64,000 bases of DNA from Cryobacterium sp. PH31-AA6 (GCF_030063195.1 NZ_JASISS010000019.1:1-64000), one strand, 5' to 3'. Counted from the first letter of the stretch, positions 17,551 to 26,613 are shown. The notes: generated by a model not told the origin, from the sequence alone. Translations and numbers: made by a program.

Positions 17551-18231
17551 ATGACCGACGAGGCCTCGACTCTTCCTCGCCGCGCCGGACGACCCCTGAA
17601 GATGGTGTTGTCGCGGGACCGGATCATCGCGGCGGCGCTGGCCCTGATCACGGTCGAGGGCTACGGCGGCTTCACCATGTCCAGCCTGGCCGGAAGCCTC
17701 AGGGTTGCACCCTCTGCCCTGTACAACCACGTCTCCTCCAAGCAGGAAGTACTGGTCTGGCTGCAGGACCACGTGATGACGATGGTCGACGTGAGCGGCT
17801 TCGCCGCCGAGCCGTGGGATGCCGCCATGCGCCGGTGGGCCTGGTCGTACCGGGACGTCTTTGCCAGACACGCGCCCCTGGTCCCCCTGGTGGCCGTGCT
17901 GCCGGTGACGGGCGCGCCCGAGACTCTGAAGATGTACGAGATCATCGCGGTCGGCCTGGCCAGGGCGGGCGTACCCCAGGACACGATCGTCCCGGCCATC
18001 GTCGCGGTGGAGTCGTTCATCTTCGGCTCGGCCCTGGACGCCAACGCGCCGGCCGATATCTTCGAGACCGGGGACCTGGCCGGCTCGAGCCCGACCTTCA
18101 CCGGCGCCGTCAGGAGCCAGGACCAGGGCTCCGGCGGAGGGCCCGGCGACGTGGCATTCCGGCTCGGACTCGAGGCGCTGCTCGCGGCCCTGGCCGCCCT
18201 CACGGCCACCAGACCGGGACCGCACGCCTGA
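17551..18231 (+). CDS. TetR family regulator with TetR_C-type ligand domain
   Basis: A 226-residue regulator from an ATG preceded by GGGAGGAG. The HTH is at about 30-60 (FTMSSLAGSLRVAPSALYNHV), followed by the long helical domain of the tetracycline-repressor type with a Gly/Ser-rich loop near residue 195. It lies directly upstream of an APC permease, with two palindromes in the intergenic region, and is that permease's likely regulator. Confidence 0.9.
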   Translation: MTDEASTLPRRAGRPLKMVLSRDRIIAAALALITVEGYGGFTMSSLAGSLRVAPSALYNHVSSKQEVLVWLQDHVMTMVDVSGFAAEPWDAAMRRWAWSYRDVFARHAPLVPLVAVLPVTGAPETLKMYEIIAVGLARAGVPQDTIVPAIVAVESFIFGSALDANAPADIFETGDLAGSSPTFTGAVRSQDQGSGGGPGDVAFRLGLEALLAALAALTATRPGPHA

Positions 18232-18243
18232 CCCCGCAACAAA

Positions 18244-18274
18244 CATCCGGAATGTTATCTTTTTCTTCCGGATG
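18244..18274 (+). terminator. Hairpin after tetR
   Basis: A 9-bp perfect inverted repeat (CATCCGGAA / TTCCGGATG) with a 13-nt T-rich loop starts 12 nt after the tetR stop. It may terminate tetR or be part of the permease control region. Confidence 0.45.
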
Positions 18275-18303
18275 GGCTTGCTTTCCGATGCCGCCAGACC
18301 CAA

Positions 18304-18328
18304 ACTAAACGAACCCAATTCATTTAGT
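18304..18328. promoter_or_regulatory. Candidate operator of the APC permease gene
   Basis: ACTAAACGAA and TTCATTTAGT form a 10-bp inverted repeat (9 of 10 pairs) with a 5-nt centre, 82 nt upstream of the permease start and downstream of tetR. Its AT-rich content stands out from the surroundings. Confidence 0.55.
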
Positions 18329-18409
18329 CGGCATCGCGACGCCATCCCTCCCTCGCGCCTGCCCTCCCCACCCGCACATCGTCAGCGACGACGCTTGAAA
18401 GGGCTCTAC

Positions 18410-20008
18410 ATGACCGACCTCTCGACCAGGCCTGCCCCGACCTCCACCACCGACGGCCACCAGCCGCACGTGCACAGCAACCAGCTGCACGACGCGGCCG
18501 GAACCGTTCACGGCATCACCAAGAAGGGGCTCAAGGGCGGGCAGATCGGTCTCCTCGCCGTCGTGGTCATGGGCGTGTCCTCCGTCGCCCCGGCGTACAG
18601 CCTGACCAGCTCCCTCGGCGCCACCGTGAGCGAGGTCGGACTCCACGTGCCGGCGATCTTCATCGTCGCCTTCATCCCGATGATCCTGGTGGCCCTGGCC
18701 TATCGTGAGCTCAACGCCGACTCGCCGGACAGCGGCACGTCCTTCACCTGGACCACCAAGGCATTCGGGCCCTTCGTCGGCTGGATGGGTGGCTGGGGCA
18801 TGCTCGCCGCCAACATCATCGTGCTCTCCAGCCTCGCCGGCGTCGCGGTCAGTTTCTTCTACATCTTCCTCGGGGAGCTCTTCGGCAATCCGGCGCTGGC
18901 CGACCTCGCCGACAACACCGCCGTGAACATCCTCACCTGCCTGCTCTTCGTCGCCCTCGCCGTCTGGGTCAGCTACCGAGGCCTGCACGCCACCAAGCTC
19001 GTTCAGTACAGCCTCCTCGGCTTCCAGCTCGCGGTGCTCGCGATCTTCGCCGTCCTGGCCCTCGTCCGCGCCGGTTCCGCCGCATCGACGACGGCTATCC
19101 CGTTCAGCTGGGAGTGGTTCGACCCGACCCAGGTGCAGAGTTTCAGCTCGTTCGCCGCCGGGATCTCGCTGGCCATCTTCGTGTACTGGGGCTGGGATGT
19201 CTGCCTCACCATGAACGAGGAGACCAAGGGCGGCCAGAAGACCGCCGGCAAGGCCGGTACGCTGACCGCCCTCGTCGTGCTCGGCATCTACCTCGTCCTC
19301 ATCGTGACGACCATGATGGCCGCCGGCGTCGGGGTGGACGGCATCGGGCTCCGCAACCCCGACAACCAGGGCAACATCTTTGCGGCCATCGCATCGCCGA
19401 TCATGGGGCCACTCGCCATCCTGGTCTCCCTTGCCGTGCTCTCCAGCTCGGCCTCGTCCCTGCAGTCCACGATGACCTCCCCCGCGCGCACACTGCTGGC
19501 GATGGCGCACTACAACGCACTCCCGCCGAAGTTCGCCACCATCAGCAAGCGGTTCGGTTCTCCCGGCTACGCGACGATCGCGGCCGGCGCCATCGCGGGC
19601 GGTTTCTACTCCGTGATGACGATCATCAGCGTCAATGTGCTCAACGACACCATCATGTCGCTCGGCCTGATGATCTGCTTCTACTACGCACTCACGTCCT
19701 TCGCCTGCGTCTGGTACTTCCGTCAGAGCCTCTTCGGCAGCATCCGCAATTTCTTCATGCGCCTGCTCATTCCCGGTCTCGGCGGGCTCATCCTCACGGT
19801 CGTCTTCGTGCAGACCGCGGTGAGCAGCTGGAGCCCGGACTTCGGCAGCGGCTCCGAAATCTTCGGGATCGGACTCGTCTTTCTGCTCGGCGTCGGGCTG
19901 CTGGTGCTCGGTGCCATCGTGATGGGGCTGACCTACTGGCGCCAGCCGAGCTTCTTCCGCGGCGAGACCCTGCGCAAGGACACCCCGGTGCTGGTGGTCC
20001 CGGAGTAA
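18410..20008 (+). CDS. APC superfamily amino acid/amine permease
   Basis: A 532-residue membrane protein with about 12 predicted helices after a roughly 45-residue His/Thr-rich cytoplasmic tail. The first helix region (GQIGLLAVVVMGVSSVAPAYSL) carries the APC unwound-helix motif, and the ELNADSPDSGTSFTWTTKAFG stretch is typical of amino acid/GABA/ethanolamine-type permeases. It should import an amino acid or polyamine with a cation. The start has GAAAGGG upstream. Probably regulated by the upstream TetR. Confidence 0.9.
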   Translation: MTDLSTRPAPTSTTDGHQPHVHSNQLHDAAGTVHGITKKGLKGGQIGLLAVVVMGVSSVAPAYSLTSSLGATVSEVGLHVPAIFIVAFIPMILVALAYRELNADSPDSGTSFTWTTKAFGPFVGWMGGWGMLAANIIVLSSLAGVAVSFFYIFLGELFGNPALADLADNTAVNILTCLLFVALAVWVSYRGLHATKLVQYSLLGFQLAVLAIFAVLALVRAGSAASTTAIPFSWEWFDPTQVQSFSSFAAGISLAIFVYWGWDVCLTMNEETKGGQKTAGKAGTLTALVVLGIYLVLIVTTMMAAGVGVDGIGLRNPDNQGNIFAAIASPIMGPLAILVSLAVLSSSASSLQSTMTSPARTLLAMAHYNALPPKFATISKRFGSPGYATIAAGAIAGGFYSVMTIISVNVLNDTIMSLGLMICFYYALTSFACVWYFRQSLFGSIRNFFMRLLIPGLGGLILTVVFVQTAVSSWSPDFGSGSEIFGIGLVFLLGVGLLVLGAIVMGLTYWRQPSFFRGETLRKDTPVLVVPE

Positions 20009-20510
20009 CCGGTGATCGCACCCAGGGGTCGCGTCGGCCGGGTCGGACACCGACCCGCCCGACGCGGCCCTTGCGGCGCCGTCCCCGTCCGGTGATACTG
20101 CCTTCACGGCCAGAAGCACGTATGCGGGCCGGGCGGTTCTCACCGTCGATCGCAAGGGCACACCCGTTGCAAGGCGGGGTCGCAAAGGCACGGGACCTTC
20201 GGGTCAGCCGGCCTACCGATTGGATAGGACCGTCGCAAATGTGCTTCCCCTTCGTTGAATCCAGCATCCGAGATGCGGCTGCTGCCCCTCCCGTTCCGGC
20301 CCCGTCAGCGGAGGCCGTCCCTGGGCCCAGTCCCCAGGACTCCGGCGCGGCGATCTCCTGGTTCGGTGCGTCGCCGGCCGTCGCCGTTACCCGCAAATTG
20401 CGTTGACTCTGCCGGTGCCGTAACTTCTGAACCGGTGCCGCGCCCGCATTCCGGGCTGGTCCTGCCGCCGCGTCGCCGACCGGCGTGCCGCTGGAACGCC
20501 GGGAGTCGTA
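20009..20510. other. 502-bp spacer, no gene recognised
   Basis: No frame has both coding character and a ribosome site. A 55-codon frame from an ATG at 20238 lacks a Shine-Dalgarno sequence. The short palindrome GCAAATTGC near 20393 and direct CCGGTGCCG repeats near 20413 and 20433 may belong to the sucrose phosphorylase promoter. Confidence 0.5.
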
Positions 20511-22001
20511 ATGTCCGATGTCGAACTGCTCGTCTATGCCGATCGCCTGGGCGGCACCATTGCGCAGTTGCAGACCGTGCTCGACGGGCCGCTCCGCGCG
20601 TTTTCGAGCGTGCACGTGCTCCCGTTCTACATTCCCTTTGACGGTGCCGACGCCGGCTTCGACCCGATCGACCACGCTTCGGTGGACCCGCGCCTCGGCA
20701 CCTGGGACGACATGCGGGCACTCGCTCGCAACCGCGGCCTCACCGCTGACCTGATCGTCAACCACGTGTCGGCCTCCTCGGCGGAATTCGTGGACTGGCT
20801 CGCCAACGGCGACGCGTCGGACTACGCGGGGATGTTCCTCACCTTCGACACCGTGTTCCCCGACGGCGGCACCGAACACGACATCACCGCGTTCTACCGC
20901 CCCCGCCCCGGACTCCCGTTCACGGCGTACCAGGGATCGGATGGCAGCCGCCACCTCGTCTGGACGACGTTCATGCCAACCCAGGTCGACCTGGACGTGC
21001 GTCACCCGGCCGCACTCAGGTACCTGCGTCGGGTGCTGCGAGCCCTCGCCGACGGCGGCGTCAGCACCGTGCGGCTCGATGCGGTCGGCTACGCGGTCAA
21101 GACTCCCGGCACCGACAGTTTCATGACCCCCGAGACACTGGATTTCACAAGGGTCGTTGTCGCCCTTGCCCACGAGACCCGGGTCGACGTGCTCGTCGAG
21201 GTGCACGCGCACTACAGCCAGCAACTGGCGATCGCACCGCTCGTGGACTGGGTCTATGACTTCGCGCTCGCTCCCCTGCTGTTGCATTCCCTCGGCACCG
21301 GCACCGTCGACCGCCTGGCCGCCTGGTTCGAGATCCGGCCGACGAACGCGATCACCGTGCTCGACACCCACGACGGAATCGGCATCATTGATGCCGGCCC
21401 GAGCGGCGACCGGCCCGGCCTGATCAGCCGGGACGAGATGGCCGCCATCTTCGCACGGGCCGATGTGGCCACCACGGGGCATTCGTCGCTCGCCTCGGTG
21501 GTGCCGGAATGGTTCACCCTTCCCCACCAGATCAACGCCACCTTCTTCAGCACCCTCGGCGGCGAGACGGTTCCGTATCTCCTCGCCCGTGCCGTTCAGC
21601 ACTTCCTGCCCGGCCGGCCGCAGGTCTACTACGTCGGGCTGCTCGGCGGGCTCGACGACACCGCGCTGTTCGCCGAGACCGGGAACGGGCGCGACGTGAA
21701 CCGGCACCGGTACCCCGCCGAGGAGGTCGACCGGGCCCTCGGCACCGACGTGACCCTGGCGCAACTCGGACTCGCCCGGATGCGCACCGAGCATGCCGCA
21801 TTCGACGGCGAGTTCAGCTGGACAACCAGCGGGGAGGACGAGGCGCGGCTGCTCTGGTCGAACGGCGACGCCCGGGCGGACCTGATCGTGCGCACCACGC
21901 TCGGGGCGCCGAGCTTTCGGATCGAACTGGCGGACGCCGGCGTCACGACCACGTTCGGCACCCCGGCCGAGCTCGCGAATTGGTCACAAAACCGGCGCTG
22001 A
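20511..22001 (+). CDS. Sucrose phosphorylase (GH13 family)
   Basis: A 496-residue GH13 enzyme that matches the bifidobacterial sucrose phosphorylase layout along its length: NHVSASSAEF, YRPRPGLPFT, STVRLDAVGY with nucleophile Asp190, LVEVHAHY with acid/base Glu230, LDTHDGIG with Asp288, and FLPGRPQVYYVG. It converts sucrose and phosphate to glucose 1-phosphate and fructose in the cytosol. The related glucosylglycerate or glucosylglycerol phosphorylases cannot be excluded. No sugar transporter, kinase or regulator is adjacent. Confidence 0.9.
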   Translation: MSDVELLVYADRLGGTIAQLQTVLDGPLRAFSSVHVLPFYIPFDGADAGFDPIDHASVDPRLGTWDDMRALARNRGLTADLIVNHVSASSAEFVDWLANGDASDYAGMFLTFDTVFPDGGTEHDITAFYRPRPGLPFTAYQGSDGSRHLVWTTFMPTQVDLDVRHPAALRYLRRVLRALADGGVSTVRLDAVGYAVKTPGTDSFMTPETLDFTRVVVALAHETRVDVLVEVHAHYSQQLAIAPLVDWVYDFALAPLLLHSLGTGTVDRLAAWFEIRPTNAITVLDTHDGIGIIDAGPSGDRPGLISRDEMAAIFARADVATTGHSSLASVVPEWFTLPHQINATFFSTLGGETVPYLLARAVQHFLPGRPQVYYVGLLGGLDDTALFAETGNGRDVNRHRYPAEEVDRALGTDVTLAQLGLARMRTEHAAFDGEFSWTTSGEDEARLLWSNGDARADLIVRTTLGAPSFRIELADAGVTTTFGTPAELANWSQNRR

Positions 22002-22127
22002 CCTGAGAATTCCCCACTCTTTCCTGTCCCCCTTCCTGCCGACAGCGGGATCGGAGCGACCGCGCTACCGTGGCGTCATCGACCTGAGTTTGAACAATCG
22101 AAGACGGTCACCCGGGAAGGCACGTTC

Positions 22128-22484
22128 ATGAAGAGAGTCACGTACTGCGGAAGGTCTTTCCTCACCACGGACGGGGTGGCGGATGCCCTGCTCAGACTGG
22201 CGGTCGCTCTCCCGGCCGGCCACAGCTCCGAACTCGTGGAGCTGCCGGCTCTCACCGATCACGGTGACTCCGTGCTCGTGCAACTCGTCGTGGCTCCGGG
22301 GAGCGAGTTCCTCAGTCTCCCCGAGAAGACCCGCGCGAAGGACCCGGACACCGTCGACGCCATCGACTACCTGCGCGAGCGCACCCTGGCCCTGCTCACC
22401 GGCGCCGAACCCGAGTACGAGCAGGCCTTCGCCGACGCGGGGATGCTGTCCGACAACGGCTGGGACGACCTCTACGGGCTCTGA
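22128..22484 (+). CDS. Conserved hypothetical protein, 118 residues
   Basis: A soluble acidic protein with a good ribosome site (GGAAGG) before the ATG. It opens MKRVTYCGRSFLTTDGVADAL, has a hydrophobic strand SVLVQLVVAP in the middle and an acidic C-terminus. Residues GRSFLTTDGVADALLRLA look like a small alpha/beta fold. No family recognised. It lies about 26 nt upstream of corA and may be co-transcribed with it. Confidence 0.65.
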   Translation: MKRVTYCGRSFLTTDGVADALLRLAVALPAGHSSELVELPALTDHGDSVLVQLVVAPGSEFLSLPEKTRAKDPDTVDAIDYLRERTLALLTGAEPEYEQAFADAGMLSDNGWDDLYGL

Positions 22485-22509
22485 TCCCGTCGATTACTGG
22501 TTGACTGAG

Positions 22510-23490
22510 GTGGTGCGCACACCCAGAACCCGTTGCTATCGTCATGGCCTCCTCGTCGGCGAGGACTTCTCGCTCGCCGAGGTGTCCGAGCATCTGGAGG
22601 CGGCGGACACGATCGTCTGGATCGACCTCGATGATCCGAGCGAGGACGACCTCGCCCAGCTCGCGGATGAACTGGGCCTGCACGAACTTGCCGTCGAGGA
22701 CGCGCTCAGCCTGGGCCAGCGGCCCAAGCTCGACCGCTACCCCGATCACCTGTTCCTCTCGGCTTACTCCGCGGCACTGGACCCCGCCACCTCCCGGGTG
22801 ACCACGAACGAGATCGCGGCGTTCATCACCGACCGTGCGCTCGTGACGGTGCACCGGAACGGGCGGTTCGATCTCGCCGCGGTCGTCGCCCGGTGGGATG
22901 CCTCGCCCGACCTGGCCCGGAACGGTGTGGCCTTCCTGGTGCACGGTCTGCTGGACTACCTCGTCGACGGTTATTTCGAGGCGGTCGAGGCCCTCGACGA
23001 TGAGATCGAGGAACTCGAGAGTCAGCTGTTCATTCCCAGCGCAAACCAGGAGTCGGTGCAACGGCGTTCCTTCGAACTCCGCAAGAGCCTGGTCACCCTG
23101 CGGAGGGTGATCCTGCCGATGCGCGAGGTCATCAACACGCTGTTGCGCCGGGACCTGCACCTGCTCGGTGACGAGATGGGGCCCTACTTCCAGGATGTCT
23201 ACGACCACGTTCTGCGGGCGATGGAATGGACCGAGAGTCTGAGGGACCTGGCCACCAGCATCCTCGAGGCCAACCTCGCGATCCAGGGGAATCGGCTCAA
23301 TGTGATCACGAAGAAGGTCACCGGCTACGCGGCCATCATCGCCGTGCCGACGGCAATCACCGGTTTCTACGGCCAGAACGTGCCGTACCCCGGCTTCGGA
23401 CAGGAGTTCGGTCTCTACAGCTCACTCGGCCTGATCGTGGCGATGTCGGCTCTGCTCTACGTGCTGTTCAAGCGCAACGACTGGATCTGA
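22510..23490 (+). CDS. corA: CorA family magnesium/divalent cation transporter
   Basis: About 326 residues. The N-terminal alpha/beta cytosolic domain is followed by the long stalk helix (residues of about 150-265, with ALDDEIEELESQLF) and two C-terminal membrane helices. The pore signature that follows the first helix reads YGQNVP, a GxN variant (GMN in most CorA). It forms a pentameric channel for Mg2+, Co2+ or Ni2+. GTG codons at 22510 and 22513 and a TTG at 22501 are all possible starts; none has a clear ribosome site. Confidence 0.92.
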   Translation: MVRTPRTRCYRHGLLVGEDFSLAEVSEHLEAADTIVWIDLDDPSEDDLAQLADELGLHELAVEDALSLGQRPKLDRYPDHLFLSAYSAALDPATSRVTTNEIAAFITDRALVTVHRNGRFDLAAVVARWDASPDLARNGVAFLVHGLLDYLVDGYFEAVEALDDEIEELESQLFIPSANQESVQRRSFELRKSLVTLRRVILPMREVINTLLRRDLHLLGDEMGPYFQDVYDHVLRAMEWTESLRDLATSILEANLAIQGNRLNVITKKVTGYAAIIAVPTAITGFYGQNVPYPGFGQEFGLYSSLGLIVAMSALLYVLFKRNDWI

Positions 23491-23491
23491 G

Positions 23492-24073
23492 TCACGGCAC
23501 CCAGTAGCCGGTCCGACCGAGAAGCCGGGTCTCCCGGTCGGCGTCCGGGGGAACGTCGACCTCGGGACCGAAGACGCCCATCTCCCGCCAGCCGGAGATC
23601 TGCGGGCCGATCTGCTCCCACAGATTTTCGACCAGGGGCGCTCCCATGGAGAAGTCGATCCCGAGATGCTTTGCGATCGACCAGGCCTGGAAGGCCCGGT
23701 AGATGCTCACGTGCTGCAGGTACTCGGCGAGCGGAAAGTCACCATAGCTCAGGTGCACGGTCTTGTCCGGATCGAGGTCGGCCGTGACCACCGCGGTGGC
23801 GAGGTCGTTCATCCGGTCGTAGGCGCCGATCGGATCGTCACCGAGCAGGTCGCCCGCATGGTCGCCGCCGACCTCGGCAATGGTGAGTCCCGCCAGGACC
23901 GCGGGCACCCAGGCCTCGTCGCGGGCGTGGTCCGCAATGATGTCGCGCACGGTGGGGTTCGGTGTGCGCGACCAGTCGCCGGGCGCGTTGAGCGCAAGCT
24001 GCTCGGGAGTGATCCGGTCAATGACGGAGCGCAAAGCGGCATCCGATTGGAGAAAGAGCTCTCTCTGCTTCAT
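23492..24073 (-). CDS. DinB-like / mycothiol-dependent maleylpyruvate isomerase-type protein
   Basis: A 193-residue four-helix protein of the DinB-like metal-binding group common in Actinobacteria. The opening MKQRELFLQSDAALRSVIDR, the DHARDE motif after the W-S-R-T-P-N segment and the AEYLQHVSIYRAF helix supply the expected metal-binding histidines. Such proteins are thiol (mycothiol)-dependent transferases or isomerases, or metal-binding proteins of unknown substrate. Its stop is 2 nt from the corA stop on the opposite strand. Confidence 0.8.
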   Translation of the reverse strand: MKQRELFLQSDAALRSVIDRITPEQLALNAPGDWSRTPNPTVRDIIADHARDEAWVPAVLAGLTIAEVGGDHAGDLLGDDPIGAYDRMNDLATAVVTADLDPDKTVHLSYGDFPLAEYLQHVSIYRAFQAWSIAKHLGIDFSMGAPLVENLWEQIGPQISGWREMGVFGPEVDVPPDADRETRLLGRTGYWVP

Positions 24074-24415
24074 CCCGGCACGCTAGCACCGTGCGGCGCC
24101 GAGGGGAACAGCGCCCGCGCGGGCCGATCGTCCGTGCGGGCCGCTATCGCTGCCTGGCCGGACGACCGCGCCGATGCGCGTCCCTGATCCGGCGACCCGC
24201 CGCGTCTCCCCCGCAGTCTCAGGGGTTCTCCCTTCTTGTCGTCCGGCCCGGCTTCTGGTGGTCCGGCCAGGCGGAAAGAGGTGGGGGCCGCAGTTCGCCC
24301 CTTGTCGATGGCGGCCCCCGGTCGTGTGGCGTCTCGGTTTCGAGCGCCTGGTCTCAGTTGCCCGGCTCTGTTGGCCCGGCGGTGATCGTCGCGGGAAAAT
24401 CCGGTCCGGACGTTT
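24074..24415. other. 342-bp spacer without a convincing gene
   Basis: GC-rich and without a ribosome-site-plus-start frame. A 9-bp inverted repeat (GGGGGCCGC at 24283 and GCGGCCCCC at 24311) could form a hairpin about 100 nt beyond the end of the leftward oxidase gene. Confidence 0.45.
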
Positions 24416-25546
24416 TTACGAGGCCACCGTCACGATCTCCAGCGGCCGGGTGGGCAGAGCGTCCTCGGCCCGATGATCCTCGGCCGGCTCGTCGTGGACA
24501 TCGGCGGGGAGCGGGCGACGCAGCGAACTGCGTCCGTCATTCCAGGCCGCCAGCAGGTGATTCGCCACCCAGCGATCCAGAGCCAGGCAGACGGCAGCCC
24601 CGAACATGATGTCGGGGAGTGTGCGCGGGTCGTCGACGGCGAGCGCCCCGGCGAGGTCGCGGCCGGCGATCTGCTCGTGCACGGCATCCGCTTCGATGTG
24701 CTCGTCGAAGTAGCGCGTGACGCACTCGCTCAAACCCAACCGGCGGAACCCGTCTCCGTAGAGGCGACTCGGAATCGAGGAGGTCATTTCGAACGCGGCG
24801 AGATGGCCGACGATTGCGCCGCGAAGCCGACGGTTGAGCCCGAACATGCTCATCGCATTGAACGAGCAGAGGACGAGCGCCGGAACGTGGTCGAGATAGC
24901 CGGCGTAACGGTCATCGAGGCCCAGCCCACGCATCGTGTCGGCGAACAGGGCCGAGTGCATGCGCTCAGGGCGGCCTCCGCCGTACTCATCGGCCTGGAT
25001 TTCGATCAGCGCCGCCTTCACCCGCCCGGTCAACCGCGGGATCGCCCAGGAATGCGGGTCGGCTTCCTTCAGGGTGTAGATCGATCGGTGCACGATGAAC
25101 TCGACCGCCTGGTCCACGGTGGCCTTCTGTGCCAGGTAGCGGGAGAGGCTCGGGCCCTGGTCGTCGATGGTCAGAGCGAAGAGCGCCCGGGCGACGGCGT
25201 CCGGACTCGAGACCGGGACAGGCGGCTGGGCAATCGCTGCGCGGAGGCTCGACTCGAGGGCCCGCTCGATGGCGAGGCGGGCGACGATGGTGGTCGGATG
25301 CCATTCCCAGCCCGGATCCGCTGCGACGACGTCGTCGTAGTGCAGGCCGTAGAGCAGAAACAGGGTCAGTTGGAGATCGTCATCATTGACGACGTCGCCG
25401 CACCCGGCGAGCGCCTCCGCGGTGGCGACGATGAACCCGCCGAGGCTGGAGCCGGAGTCGTCAGCGGGGAGCGAGAGTGCGGTCAGGAGTTGGGAGCTGA
25501 GGGGTCCGCGAGCCTCGAACGGCGCGATCGGGAAGGAAAGTTGCAT
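24416..25546 (-). CDS. Haem-oxygenase-like iron-containing redox enzyme (HDO family)
   Basis: A 376-residue protein of the iron-containing redox enzyme family (Haem_oxygenas_2-like, a seven-helix diiron fold). Diiron ligands are visible in three helices: E-I-Q-A-D-E-Y-G-G-G with downstream M-H-S-A-L-F, GHLAAFE, and YFDEHIEADAVHEQIA. Members include diiron oxidases that desaturate or cleave amino acids, fatty acids or amines. The ATG at MQLSFPIAPFE has AGGA about 10 nt upstream. It ends the stress/light island and its substrate is unknown. Confidence 0.83.
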   Translation of the reverse strand: MQLSFPIAPFEARGPLSSQLLTALSLPADDSGSSLGGFIVATAEALAGCGDVVNDDDLQLTLFLLYGLHYDDVVAADPGWEWHPTTIVARLAIERALESSLRAAIAQPPVPVSSPDAVARALFALTIDDQGPSLSRYLAQKATVDQAVEFIVHRSIYTLKEADPHSWAIPRLTGRVKAALIEIQADEYGGGRPERMHSALFADTMRGLGLDDRYAGYLDHVPALVLCSFNAMSMFGLNRRLRGAIVGHLAAFEMTSSIPSRLYGDGFRRLGLSECVTRYFDEHIEADAVHEQIAGRDLAGALAVDDPRTLPDIMFGAAVCLALDRWVANHLLAAWNDGRSSLRRPLPADVHDEPAEDHRAEDALPTRPLEIVTVAS

Positions 25547-25707
25547 GGGGTCACAGTCCTTGTGCTGTGCGACGAACCCGTCATTGGGCTCGCCACAGAT
25601 GAGGTGCGCCACGCCCGGCATTGGGCGCACCGCACGTGGTCAACGGGCGGAGAACGGAGCGTGCGGCAGCTACGACGCCCTGCCGCACGCCCCCAGTCCG
25701 GCGATTA

Positions 25708-25881
25708 CTACTCCTTGAAGATGTCCTTGATGTTCTCGCCGGCCTTCTTCGCATCGGCCGCGGCCTGCTGCGCCCTGCCCTCGGCTTCCTTGGATTCGTC
25801 GTTGGTCGCCTTGCCGACGGCTTCGTTCGCCTTGCCCTTGAGGTCTTCGGCGGCGTTGCGAATCTTGTCGGATGCACTCAT
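25708..25881 (-). CDS. CsbD family general-stress protein (copy 1)
   Basis: A 57-residue CsbD-like protein: MSASDKIRNAAEDLKGKANE followed by an amphipathic Lys/Glu/Ala helix, probably natively disordered. In Bacillus csbD is a general-stress-regulon gene; molecular function unknown. A paralogue of identical length lies at 28507, with the ECF/Asp23/HPF operon between. Divergent from the sigma-factor gene. Confidence 0.9.
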   Translation of the reverse strand: MSASDKIRNAAEDLKGKANEAVGKATNDESKEAEGRAQQAAADAKKAGENIKDIFKE

Positions 25882-25915
25882 GCTGTTCTCGCTCTCTGTT
25901 GGCACTTTCGGGCTA

Positions 25916-25937
25916 ACCCGGCACTGGTGCGCCGGGT
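25916..25937. promoter_or_regulatory. Palindrome in the csbD / sigma-factor intergenic region
   Basis: ACCCGGC and GCCGGGT flank GCACTGGTGC-like inner sequence, giving a nearly complete 22-bp palindrome between the divergent csbD and ECF sigma genes. It could be a shared operator or a hairpin in the csbD leader. Confidence 0.4.
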
Positions 25938-26037
25938 GAGGGTACGGCTTCACATTTAGGACGCAACCCGTGGCATATTTGTCACACGATTGCGCGAATA
26001 TTGTCGGGGAGAAGGAGAACGCAGTGAGGAGGCTGGA

Positions 26038-26613
26038 ATGTCGACGACGTTGAGGGAGCAGGTCCCCTCCCCACTCGACACGGCATCCGACCTCACCCTG
26101 GTCGACCGGGCGGCGGACGGCGACGTGCGATCCTTCGAGGTGATCGTGCGGCGCTACGGACCGCTCATGCGGGTTTACGCCTCCCGGGTGCTCGGGTCCA
26201 ATGACGAGATGGACGATGTCGTGCAGGAATCGTTCATCACGGCCTGGCAGCAGCTCTCCACCCTCGAAGACGGCCGCGCGGTGAAGAGCTGGTTGATGCG
26301 CATCGTGAGCCGTAAGAGCATCGACCGGGTGCGAGCGCGGCGCAAGCACGCGAACATCGATCTGAGCGAACCGGCCGCGCCTGAGCACCAATCCCCCCAT
26401 AGACTTGCGGAAGCGGGGTCCCAGACCGAAGCTCTCTCTCGGGTCCTCGCCGACCTGCCGGAGGACCAGCGCCGATGTTGGATGCTCCGTGAACTTGCCG
26501 AGTGCAGTTACGGTGAGATCGCCGAAGAGTTGGACCTGCCCGTGTCAACGGTTCGGGGCCTGCTCGCCCGAGCACGCAAGACTCTTCTCCGGGAAATGGA
26601 GGAATGGCGATGA
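26038..26613 (+). CDS. RNA polymerase ECF-type sigma factor
   Basis: A 191-residue sigma factor with region 2 at about 25-95 (FEVIVRRYGPLMRVYASRVL, then the DDVVQESF core-binding segment) and region 4 at about 130-188 (LPEDQRRCWMLRELAECSY followed by the STVRGLLARARKTL recognition helix). The ATG has GAGGAGG about 8 nt upstream. The next gene starts inside its stop codon, as expected for a sigma/anti-sigma pair. Its regulon probably includes neighbouring stress genes (inference). Confidence 0.93.
   Translation: MSTTLREQVPSPLDTASDLTLVDRAADGDVRSFEVIVRRYGPLMRVYASRVLGSNDEMDDVVQESFITAWQQLSTLEDGRAVKSWLMRIVSRKSIDRVRARRKHANIDLSEPAAPEHQSPHRLAEAGSQTEALSRVLADLPEDQRRCWMLRELAECSYGEIAEELDLPVSTVRGLLARARKTLLREMEEWR

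Noticed and set aside
20238-20405. A 55-codon frame upstream of sucrose phosphorylase
   Set aside because: No Shine-Dalgarno sequence and Ala/Pro-rich chance-like composition.
18320-21794. Very long minus-strand open frames (over 600 codons) across the permease and sucrose phosphorylase
   Set aside because: Shadow frames rich in Arg, Gly, His and Glu without ribosome sites; the plus-strand proteins are clear family members.
24283-24319. GGGGGCCGC/GCGGCCCCC hairpin as a terminator
   Set aside because: No T tract, an 18-nt loop and 100 nt from the nearest gene end; such repeats are expected by chance in DNA this GC-rich.
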